A stretch of 5,505 bases of DNA from Pseudomonadota bacterium. Its GTDB lineage: Bacteria; Pseudomonadota; Gammaproteobacteria; Burkholderiales; Burkholderiaceae_F. Shown here one piece after another: positions 1 through 5,505 of the stretch. The translations under genes and the position numbers were made by a program. The first letter of the stretch is position 1. Every line of letters starts with the position of its first letter. The notes below the pieces were generated by a model. It worked only from the letters and a program-made list of their open reading frames with translations. It was not told where the DNA came from and ran no database searches. The DNA lies in contig JAEZVV010000197.1 in NCBI GenBank assembly GCA_023443095.1, forward strand, positions 1 to 5,505, read 5' to 3'.

Positions 1-1
1 G

Positions 2-748
2 GGCAGCCCGGTCGCCGAGAGCGCGATCGCGCGGGCGGCGCCGTCGCCGAATCCCGCAGCAAGCTCCGCCGGCGACACCTCGTTCATCGGACGGCTGCTG
101 GCCGCCGCCATGAGCGCCGCGCCGCGCCTGGGGGGCTTGTTAAACGGCGTGGTGGAAAGGCCGACCGTGCCGGGCCAGCGCGCCCTGCTCGAACCCGAAC
201 CCGGCCGCGCGCTCGATACCCTAGGAGCCGCCGGCCGCTTGCGCTACACGCTGGAGATGAGCGGGCTTTTCTACGAGGCCCATCTCAAGCAGTGGGCGCG
301 CGGCCAGCGCAGTGAATCGCTGGTGCGAGAAGAGCTGGCGCGGATGTTGTCGAACGGACTGGCTCGCGCCGACGGTCCTGACTGGAGCAGCCCGGTGCCG
401 GGCGGCAGCGAGCGGGTGGTGGCCCAGCTCGCTCTGCTGCACAAGGACGTGCTCGGACTGGCAGTGCCGGCCTGGTCCGGCCAGGCGCTCGAGATCGAAA
501 TCGAACGCGAAGCGCGGTCGGGGGCGGCCGACGGCGGTCCGGCGCCGGTTCACCGTGCGCGGCTGATGCTGGACCTGCCGCGCCTGGGGCGGATCGAGGC
601 GCAGCTCAGGCTGGCGGGCGACAGCGTCGCGGTGCACCTGCGTGCTCCGCGCCGGACCCTGCTCGAGGGCGAGCTCGAACTCCTGTCGCGGCAGCTCGAG
701 GCGCGCGGCCTGCGCGCGGTGAGCCTGGTGGTCGAGGACGAGGCATGA
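2..748 (+). CDS. fliK: Flagellar hook-length control protein FliK (or FliK-like), 5' end missing
   Basis: FliK is a secreted molecular ruler. It measures the growing hook and then acts on FlhB to switch export from rod/hook to filament subunits. The reading frame is open from base 2, so the N-terminal part lies outside the window; 248 residues are visible. The ATG at 110 has no Shine-Dalgarno sequence and is probably an internal Met. Visible residues 1-60 are Ala/Pro-rich and low complexity, as in FliK linkers. The segment SGLFYEAHLKQW (about 87-98) and a W-S-G-Q followed by LEIEIE (about 158-167) resemble betaproteobacterial FliK. The last 60 residues (about 186-246) match the FliK C-terminal domain pattern: LDLPRLGRIEAQL, a beta-rich stretch, then a helix ending LEARGL. 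The stop overlaps the start of the next gene. It could be a second FliK-like protein rather than the main ruler, because the N-terminal half and the rest of the cluster are unseen. Confidence 0.82.
   Translation, partial: GSPVAESAIARAAPSPNPAASSAGDTSFIGRLLAAAMSAAPRLGGLLNGVVERPTVPGQRALLEPEPGRALDTLGAAGRLRYTLEMSGLFYEAHLKQWARGQRSESLVREELARMLSNGLARADGPDWSSPVPGGSERVVAQLALLHKDVLGLAVPAWSGQALEIEIEREARSGAADGGPAPVHRARLMLDLPRLGRIEAQLRLAGDSVAVHLRAPRRTLLEGELELLSRQLEARGLRAVSLVVEDEA
734..738 (+). promoter_or_regulatory. Ribosome binding site for the small FlhB-like gene
   Basis: GAGGA lies 6 bases before the ATG at 745, inside the last codons of the fliK-like gene. It supports the ATGA start/stop overlap as the true start and suggests translational coupling. 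Confidence 0.65.
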
Positions 749-1038
749 CGCTCAAACGCGCCGCCGTGCTGGCTTACGGGGCTGCCGAAACCGACAGCGG
801 CGCGGCCCCGCGGGTGGTCGCCAAAGGCGCCGGCCCGCTCGCCGACGAAATCATCCGGCGCGCGCGCGAGGCCGGCCTGCCGGTGCACGAATCGAAGGAG
901 CTGGTGGCGCTGCTGATGCAGGTCGAACTCGACGCCGAGATCCCGCCGGCCCTGTACGTGGCGGTGGCGGAACTGCTTGCCTGGGTGTGGCGGATCGAAC
1001 GCCGCCCGCTTTTGTCTCCCGGAGCCGAAGAAACCTGA
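745..1038 (+). CDS. Stand-alone FlhB C-terminal-domain protein (EscU/YscU/HrcU family, FhlB/FlhX/YlqH-like)
   Basis: This 97-residue soluble protein resembles the cytoplasmic C-terminal domain of FlhB, the export switch. By hand alignment, residues 23-86 match residues 288-352 of the FlhB encoded downstream at about 30 of 64 positions with one gap. The shared blocks include VVAKGA, a central P, and the ALY-AVA-LA-V pattern. It has no membrane segments and no NPTH motif: its first residues (MTLKRAAVLAY) align just after that motif. It therefore looks like the fragment FlhB leaves after self-cleavage, made as a separate protein. Similar small proteins are known beside fliK-like genes (B. subtilis YlqH) and in Helicobacter (FlhX, HP1575), where one was reported to stand in for the cleaved FlhB fragment. 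Here it overlaps the fliK-like gene by ATGA, which fits a role in the FliK-FlhB switch; that role is inferred. The C-terminal tail after residue 87 is short and unconserved. Confidence 0.87.
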   Translation: MTLKRAAVLAYGAAETDSGAAPRVVAKGAGPLADEIIRRAREAGLPVHESKELVALLMQVELDAEIPPALYVAVAELLAWVWRIERRPLLSPGAEET

Positions 1039-1787
1039 TGGGCATGACGACGCCTTTTCCCGAACCCGAATCGGCCGAGATCGAGCGTTATTCGGTGTGG
1101 TCGCCGGTCGAGATCTGCACCCTGCTGCGTCGCCTGCGCGACGAACGTGTTCTGGTCACGGTGTATTGCGACGGCGCCGAGTCCTTTGCGGTGACCAACA
1201 TCCTGGCGGTGCAGTCCAAGCTCGGCAGCTTTCTGTTCGACTTTGCCGCCGACGAACACGCCAACCGGGCCATCGGTGTCGCCCGCCGGCTGGATCTGGT
1301 CGGGTTCATCGACCACGTCAAGATCCAGTTCGCGACAGAACGCGCGGTCGCCGTCCTGCACGAGGGCGAGCCGGCCTGGGCGGCGCCGCTGCCGCACAAG
1401 CTGCTGCGTCTGCAGCGGCGCGATGCCTTCCGCATGCGAACCCCGCTCGCGCGGCCGGCGCTGGTGCGGATTCCTCCGACCGACAGCGGCGGACGCCCGC
1501 TCGAAGTGCGGGTGGCCGACATCAGCCTGGGCGGGGCCCGGCTGATGCTCGACCCGGCCCGCGGCAGCCTGCCCGAGGACCGCGCGATCGAAGCCTGCCA
1601 GCTCGAACTGCCGGGCGTGGGCCAGATATCGGTGGGTCTGCGCGTACGCCATGTCGAGCCGCCGCGAGGCGACAGCAGCGAGCATTGCTACGGCTGCGAG
1701 TTCACCAGCCTCAGCCCCGCGAGCGAGATGCTGGTGCAGCGTTACATCCACCAACTCCAGGTCGAAAGCCGCAAGCTTTCCGGCTAG
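1038..1787 (+). CDS. ycgR: Flagellar brake protein, YcgR-type PilZ c-di-GMP receptor
   Basis: YcgR-type proteins bind cyclic di-GMP and then interact with the flagellar motor to slow or bias rotation. From the ATG at 1038 the protein is 249 residues, close to E. coli YcgR (244). Residues about 17-115 form the N-terminal YcgR domain. The PilZ domain follows, with both c-di-GMP motifs intact: RRDAFR at 127-132 (RRxxxR) and DISLGG at 161-166 (D/NxSxxG). The C-terminal end YIHQLQ is a typical closing helix. There is no signal peptide or membrane segment, so it is cytoplasmic. I prefer the ATG at 1038 because it overlaps the previous stop by one base (TGATG) and a GAAG lies 7 bases upstream. The in-frame GTG at 987 would put 17 extra residues inside the previous gene, and the ATG at 1044 is a close alternative. 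The position between switch genes and flhB fits a motility role. Confidence 0.92.
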   Translation: MGMTTPFPEPESAEIERYSVWSPVEICTLLRRLRDERVLVTVYCDGAESFAVTNILAVQSKLGSFLFDFAADEHANRAIGVARRLDLVGFIDHVKIQFATERAVAVLHEGEPAWAAPLPHKLLRLQRRDAFRMRTPLARPALVRIPPTDSGGRPLEVRVADISLGGARLMLDPARGSLPEDRAIEACQLELPGVGQISVGLRVRHVEPPRGDSSEHCYGCEFTSLSPASEMLVQRYIHQLQVESRKLSG

Positions 1788-1825
1788 AAGCAGGCCGCGG
1801 CGCGGGTTCGGGGGAAACGGCAGAG

Positions 1826-1852
1826 TCAATTGAGCCGGATTCCTGCCGATAT
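1826..1852 (+). promoter_or_regulatory. Candidate sigma-28 (FliA) promoter before flhB
   Basis: The -35-like TCAA (1826-1829) is followed by exactly 15 bases and then GCCGATAT (1845-1852). The FliA consensus, starting TAAA or TCAA with N15 before GCCGATAA, matches at 7 of 8 positions in the -10 box and at the usual spacing. It sits in the only intergenic gap of the window. Transcription would start near 1859-1861, giving a leader of about 50 bases before the flhB ATG. It was found by eye. The spacing and position make chance less likely, but there is no expression evidence. Confidence 0.5.
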
Positions 1853-1911
1853 TCGCTGCTTGCCTGGACCGAGTTCCACGAATAATGCTCAGCTAGCCGG
1901 AATTCCGAGCC

Positions 1912-3051
1912 ATGGCTGAGCAGAACGACGATCAGGAACGCAATTTAGAGCCGTCCCAACGACGGCTGGACGAGGCGCGCCGCGAAGGCCGCGTGCCGCG
2001 TTCGCGCGACCTCGCCCACCTCGCGGTGCTGGGCGGAGCGGCGGGCGGCTTCCTGTGGCTGTCAGGGGCTATCTTCGATTCGGGCCGGCGCCTGATGCAG
2101 GCCGGCATGAGCTTCGACGCGACGGTCGCGACCGAGCCGGGCAAGATGGCCGAACGCCTGGCCGGCTTCTCGGGCGAAGCCCTGCTTGCGCTTGCGCCGC
2201 TGTTCGCCTTGCTGATGGTGGCGGCGGTGGCAGCGCCGCTGCTGGTGGGCGGCTGGGTGTTTTCGTGGCAGGCGATGGCGCCGAAGTTTTCCAAGCTTTC
2301 GCCGCTCGCCGGTTTCAAACGCATGTTTTCGCTGCAGTCGATGGTGCAGCTCTTGAAGGTGGTCCTGATTGCGGCCCTGCTGGGCCTTGTCGGTTTCTGG
2401 TACGTCGCCAGCCACCTCGACGAGTTCGCGTCGCTCGCGCAGCAGTCGCTGCCGGCTGCCGTGGCCCATTTCGGCAGTATGTTCGTGTTCGCCTTCAGCC
2501 TGATGGTGGCGACGCTGGCCGCGGCCGCCGCGATCGACGTCCCGTTCCAGCTCTACCAACACCATTCCAAGCTCAAGATGACGCTGCAGGAAGCCAAGCG
2601 CGAGCAGAAGGAAAGCGATGGCGACCCGCACGTGAAGGCGCGGATCCGCCAGGTGCAGCGCGAGATGGCGCGCCGCCGCATGATGGCGGCCGTACCCACG
2701 GCCGACGTGGTGGTGACCAACCCGACCCATTACGCGGTGGCGATCCAATACGCCGAGGGCTCGCGCGCGCCCAAGGTGGTGGCCAAGGGCGCCGATGCGG
2801 TGGCGGCCAAGATTCGCGACCTTGCCCGGCAAGCTGGAGTGCCGCGCCTGGAGGCGCCGCCGCTGGCGCGCGCCCTGCATCGCCATGTCGAGATCGGCGA
2901 CGAGGTGCCGGTGGCGCTCTACAACGCGGTGGCGGCGGTGCTCGCCTACGTCTACCAGCTGAAGCGTTTTGCGGCCGGCCAGGCGCCGCGCCCGCAGGAG
3001 CCGACCGAGCTTGAGGTCCCGCCGGCGCTCGATCCGGCGGCGGCGACCTGA
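1912..3051 (+). CDS. flhB: Flagellar type III export switch protein FlhB
   Basis: FlhB is an inner-membrane part of the flagellar export gate; its cytoplasmic domain switches substrate class once FliK signals hook completion. The protein has 379 residues, like Salmonella FlhB (383). The N-terminus has the family pattern (EPSQRRLDEARREGRVPRSRDL region, about 13-34), which supports the ATG at 1912. Four hydrophobic segments lie at about 33-54, 88-117, 142-165 and 186-210. A charged linker (about 218-258) leads to the C-terminal domain. The self-cleavage motif NPTH is intact at 270-273, equivalent to Salmonella N269-P270. The domain continues with VVAKGAD and ALYNAVAAVLAYVY and ends in a Pro-rich tail of about 29 residues. 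The ribosome binding site is weak (CGGA about 10 bases upstream). A candidate FliA promoter lies upstream, and flhA starts 2 bases after the stop, so the two are almost certainly co-transcribed. Confidence 0.98.
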   Translation: MAEQNDDQERNLEPSQRRLDEARREGRVPRSRDLAHLAVLGGAAGGFLWLSGAIFDSGRRLMQAGMSFDATVATEPGKMAERLAGFSGEALLALAPLFALLMVAAVAAPLLVGGWVFSWQAMAPKFSKLSPLAGFKRMFSLQSMVQLLKVVLIAALLGLVGFWYVASHLDEFASLAQQSLPAAVAHFGSMFVFAFSLMVATLAAAAAIDVPFQLYQHHSKLKMTLQEAKREQKESDGDPHVKARIRQVQREMARRRMMAAVPTADVVVTNPTHYAVAIQYAEGSRAPKVVAKGADAVAAKIRDLARQAGVPRLEAPPLARALHRHVEIGDEVPVALYNAVAAVLAYVYQLKRFAAGQAPRPQEPTELEVPPALDPAAAT

Positions 3052-3053
3052 GC

Positions 3054-5144
3054 ATGTCGGACTGGTTGAATCATCCCTGGCTGCGCGCCGTGCCCTGGCA
3101 GGGGCTGACGCTGCCGCTGCTGGTCCTCGCCATGCTGGCGATGATGATCCTGCCGCTGCCGCCTTTCCTGCTCGACCTGCTCTTCACCTTCAACATCGCG
3201 CTTGCCCTGGTGGTGCTGCTGGTCGCGGTCTACACCAAGAAGCCGCTCGATTTCGCCGTTTTCCCCTCGGTGCTGCTGCTGACCACGCTGATGCGGCTGT
3301 CGCTCAACGTGGCGTCGACGCGGGCGGTGCTGATGGACGGCCACACCGGGCCCGACGCCGCCGGCAAGGTGATCGAAGCCTTCGGCCACTTCGTGATCGG
3401 CGGCAATTTCGCGGTCGGCCTGATCGTGTTCTCGATCCTGGTGATCATCAACTTCATCGTCGTGACCAAGGGCGCGGGGCGGATCGCCGAAGTCGCCGCG
3501 CGTTTCACGCTCGACGCCATGCCCGGCAAGCAGATGGCGATCGACGCCGATCTCAACGCCGGCCTGCTCGACGAAAAGCAGGCGCGCGCTCGCCGCGCCG
3601 AAGTGGCGCAGGAAGCCGACTTCTATGGCGCCATGGACGGCGCCAGCAAGTTTGTCCGCGGCGACGCGGTGGCCGGCATGATGATCCTGTTCATCAACGT
3701 GATCGGCGGCCTGGCGATCGGCATGATCAGCCACGGCCTGTCGTTCGAGCGGGCGGTCGACAACTACGTGCTGCTGGCGATCGGCGACGGCCTGGTGGCG
3801 CAGATCCCGGCGCTGGTGATCTCGATTGCCGCCGGCCTGATCGTCTCGCGGGTCGACAAGCAGGGCTCGGACATGGGCGGGCAGATCGTCGACCAGCTGC
3901 TGGCCGCGCCGCGCGCCCTGGGCATCACCGCCGCCATCATGGCCTTGATCGGGATCGTGCCCGGCATGCCGACCGTGGTTTTCCTGCTGCTCGCGGCCGC
4001 CTGCGGCTACGGCGCGTGGTGGCTGACGCAGCGTGCGACCCCAGTCGAGAAAAAAGCGGCCGAACAGGCGCAGGCCGAGGCGGCGGCTTTGCCCAGTGCC
4101 GAAGCCAGCTGGGACGACGTGCAGATGGTCGACGTGCTCGGGCTCGAGGTCGGCTACCGGCTGATTCCGCTGGTCGACCGCGGCGCCGACGGCGAACTGC
4201 TCAAGCGGATCAAGGCGATCCGCAAGAAGTTCGCGCAGGACATCGGTTTCCTGCCGCCGGCGGTCCATATCCGCGACAACCTCGACCTCAAGCCCTCGGG
4301 CTACCGGGTCCTGCTCAAAGGCGTGGCGATCGGCGAAGCCGAAGCCTTCAACGGCATGTGGCTGGCGATCAACCCGGGCGGGGTGACGCAGAGCATCGCC
4401 GGCACCGCCACGCGCGACCCCGCTTTCGGTCTTGCCGCGACCTGGATCGAGAGCTCGCAGCGAGACGCCGCCCAGGTCCTGGGCTACACCGTGGTCGACT
4501 GCGCGACCGTGGTCGCCACCCACATCAACCAGCTGATGCTCACCCACGCCGGCCAGCTGCTCGGCCGCACCGAAGTGCAGGAGCTGGTCGAACACATCGG
4601 CCGCCAGAGCCCCAAGCTGATCGACGAACTGGTGCCCAAACTCATCCCGCTCGCCACCTTGCAGCGGGTGCTGGTCAACCTGCTTGACGAAGGCGTGCAC
4701 ATCCGCGACTTCCGCACCATCGTCGAGACCCTGGCCGACGTTGCCGGCCGCAGCACCGACCCGGCCGAACTGACCGCCGCGGTGCGCGGTGCACTGCGGG
4801 CGGCGATTGCGCAGGACATGTTCGGCAGCACCAAGGACTTGTCGCTGATTGCGCTCGACCCCGAGCTCGAGCGGGTGCTGGTGCAGTCGCTGGTGGCGAC
4901 CGACACTCCGGCGATCGAGCCGGGGCTGGCCGATCTGCTGCAGAAGGGCGCGGCCGCCGCGGCCCAGCGCCAGGAAGACATGGGGCTGCCGGCAGCGCTG
5001 CTGGTGCCCGACAAGCTGAGGGTGCCGCTGGCCCGCCTGCTCAAGCGAGCCGCGCCGCGGCTGCGGGTGCTGGGCCATCTCGAGATCCCCGAAACCGCCA
5101 ACATCCGCGTCAGCACCGTGCTGGGCGGAGCGAACCAAAATTGA
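3054..5144 (+). CDS. flhA: Flagellar type III export gate protein FlhA
   Basis: FlhA is the largest export-gate protein. It forms a nonameric ring, uses the proton motive force and docks chaperone-substrate complexes. The protein has 696 residues (Salmonella 692) and is complete. About eight hydrophobic segments fill residues 18-325. The FHIPEP-family signature is clear: RLSLNVASTR at 81-90, then GHFVIGGNFAVGLIVF. The large cytoplasmic loop keeps GRIAEVAARFTLDAMPGKQ (142-160), including the conserved Asp at 154, and VRGDAVAG with D204. The linker (about 328-360) keeps E350 and W353, with the same spacing as the Salmonella pair E351/W354 that contacts the neighbouring subunit. In the cytoplasmic domain, D455, F458 and T489 match the Salmonella chaperone-docking residues D456, F459 and T490. 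There is no strong Shine-Dalgarno sequence before the ATG; the 2-base gap after flhB suggests coupled translation. flhF follows after 16 bases. Confidence 0.99.
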   Translation: MSDWLNHPWLRAVPWQGLTLPLLVLAMLAMMILPLPPFLLDLLFTFNIALALVVLLVAVYTKKPLDFAVFPSVLLLTTLMRLSLNVASTRAVLMDGHTGPDAAGKVIEAFGHFVIGGNFAVGLIVFSILVIINFIVVTKGAGRIAEVAARFTLDAMPGKQMAIDADLNAGLLDEKQARARRAEVAQEADFYGAMDGASKFVRGDAVAGMMILFINVIGGLAIGMISHGLSFERAVDNYVLLAIGDGLVAQIPALVISIAAGLIVSRVDKQGSDMGGQIVDQLLAAPRALGITAAIMALIGIVPGMPTVVFLLLAAACGYGAWWLTQRATPVEKKAAEQAQAEAAALPSAEASWDDVQMVDVLGLEVGYRLIPLVDRGADGELLKRIKAIRKKFAQDIGFLPPAVHIRDNLDLKPSGYRVLLKGVAIGEAEAFNGMWLAINPGGVTQSIAGTATRDPAFGLAATWIESSQRDAAQVLGYTVVDCATVVATHINQLMLTHAGQLLGRTEVQELVEHIGRQSPKLIDELVPKLIPLATLQRVLVNLLDEGVHIRDFRTIVETLADVAGRSTDPAELTAAVRGALRAAIAQDMFGSTKDLSLIALDPELERVLVQSLVATDTPAIEPGLADLLQKGAAAAAQRQEDMGLPAALLVPDKLRVPLARLLKRAAPRLRVLGHLEIPETANIRVSTVLGGANQN

Positions 5145-5150
5145 GAGCCC

Positions 5151-5159
5151 GAGGTAGGA
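5151..5159 (+). promoter_or_regulatory. Ribosome binding site of flhF
   Basis: GAGGTAGGA lies directly before the ATG at 5161, with GAGG 6 bases upstream. It is the strongest Shine-Dalgarno sequence in the window and fixes the flhF start. Confidence 0.75.
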
Positions 5160-5160
5160 C

Positions 5161-5505
5161 ATGACGATCAAGCGCTACGTGGCTGCCAACTCGCGCGAGG
5201 CGATGAGCCAGGTGCGGCGGGAGTTGGGCGACGAGGCCATCATCCTGTCGAACAAGCGCAGCGGCGACAGCATCGAGATCCTGGCCTGCGGGCCGGATGC
5301 GGTGAATGCCTTCGTTGACCGCGCCGCCGAACGCGAGGCAGCCGCCGCCCCGGCTCCCGAGCCGGGGACGCCCGAGACCTTCGAGGACTACCTGCGGCGG
5401 CGCGGCGCCGCCGCGCCCCGCCCGGCCGTGGCGCCGGCGCTGTCGCTCTACGACGAGGTGGCCGAAGCAGCGGCCGAGCCCGCGCCTGAGCCCGCGATCC
5501 TGGTG
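5161..5505 (+). CDS. flhF: Flagellar biosynthesis GTPase FlhF, 3' end missing
   Basis: FlhF is an SRP-type GTPase that recruits early flagellar parts to the cell pole and, with FlhG, controls flagellar number. Only the first 115 codons are in the window and the frame is open to the end. Residues 1-35 have the FlhF N-terminal (B domain) pattern: TIKRYVAANSREAM, then VRRELGDEAIILSNKR, followed by a strand IEILAC at 38-43. From about residue 57 the sequence is Ala/Pro/Glu-rich and probably disordered, as is usual between the B domain and the NG GTPase domain. The GTPase motifs (P-loop and others) lie beyond the window and cannot be checked. The gene follows flhA by 16 bases with a good ribosome binding site, in the common flhB-flhA-flhF(-flhG-fliA) order of polar flagellates. 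This order and the N-terminal pattern make other SRP GTPases (Ffh, FtsY) unlikely. Confidence 0.93.
   Translation, partial: MTIKRYVAANSREAMSQVRRELGDEAIILSNKRSGDSIEILACGPDAVNAFVDRAAEREAAAAPAPEPGTPETFEDYLRRRGAAAPRPAVAPALSLYDEVAEAAAEPAPEPAILV

Noticed and set aside
21..32. 12-base palindrome GCGCGATCGCGC
   Set aside because: It lies inside coding sequence in a very GC-rich genome, where such words arise by chance. I saw no other copy with meaningful spacing.
1788..1825. Possible terminator after the brake gene (GC-rich stretch with GCCGCGGC)
   Set aside because: The short palindrome has no loop, and no run of T follows it, so it does not look like an intrinsic terminator.
977..1885. A 302-codon + strand open frame overlapping the brake gene and the gap before flhB
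   Set aside because: The translation is Arg/Pro/Ala-rich low complexity in the wrong frame. The overlapping frame has clear YcgR and PilZ motifs.
1860..1888. Possible sigma-70 promoter (TTGCCT with AATAAT or TAATGC)
   Set aside because: AATAAT has only a 15-base spacer and TAATGC is a poor -10 match. The sigma-28 candidate upstream fits better.
1788..1911. Sigma-54 promoter (GG-N10-GC) before flhB
   Set aside because: I found no -24/-12 pair with the required elements and spacing in the gap.
2055..3014. A 319-codon + strand open frame inside flhB
   Set aside because: Gly/Arg/Ala-rich shadow frame. The FlhB frame has NPTH and four membrane segments.
2952..5171. A 739-codon open frame on the minus strand across flhA
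   Set aside because: Its codons mirror those of flhA. In very GC-rich genes the opposite strand often lacks stops. The product is rich in His, Gln, Arg and Asp with no recognisable domain, while the + strand encodes a perfect FlhA.

Overview
The window is a very GC-rich stretch of bacterial chromosome, mostly G or C at third codon positions. It lies inside a flagellar gene cluster and all genes are on the + strand. The gene order, the FliK and FlhB sequence style, the YcgR-type brake and the presence of FlhF suggest a polar-flagellated betaproteobacterium, perhaps a Rhodocyclales member such as Thauera or Azoarcus. That placement is an inference from gene content and composition, not from a search.

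Left part (1-1787): three tightly packed genes. The first is the 3' part of a FliK-like hook-length control gene, cut by the window start. The second is a 97-residue stand-alone copy of the FlhB C-terminal domain, overlapping fliK by 4 bases. The third is a YcgR-type flagellar brake with a c-di-GMP-binding PilZ domain, overlapping its neighbour by 1 base. The overlaps suggest one transcript with translational coupling.

Gap (1788-1911): this is the only real intergenic space, 124 bases. It holds a good candidate sigma-28 (FliA) promoter, TCAA-N15-GCCGATAT, about 60 bases before flhB. I see no convincing terminator.

Right part (1912-5505): flhB, flhA and the start of flhF, in the standard order. 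FlhB and FlhA are complete and carry all the key residues I can check. FlhB and FlhA are membrane components of the flagellar type III export gate. FlhB is also the substrate-specificity switch that FliK triggers when the hook is complete. FlhF is the SRP-type GTPase that sets flagellar position and number; only its N-terminal domain and part of its linker are in the window.

Together the genes cover export (FlhA, FlhB), the hook-to-filament export switch (FliK, FlhB and the small FlhB-like protein), motor braking by c-di-GMP (YcgR) and flagellar placement (FlhF). I found no mobile element, CRISPR array, RNA gene or clearly new system. The most interesting points are the small FlhB paralogue, which begins just past where the NPTH cleavage motif would lie, and the candidate FliA promoter before flhB.
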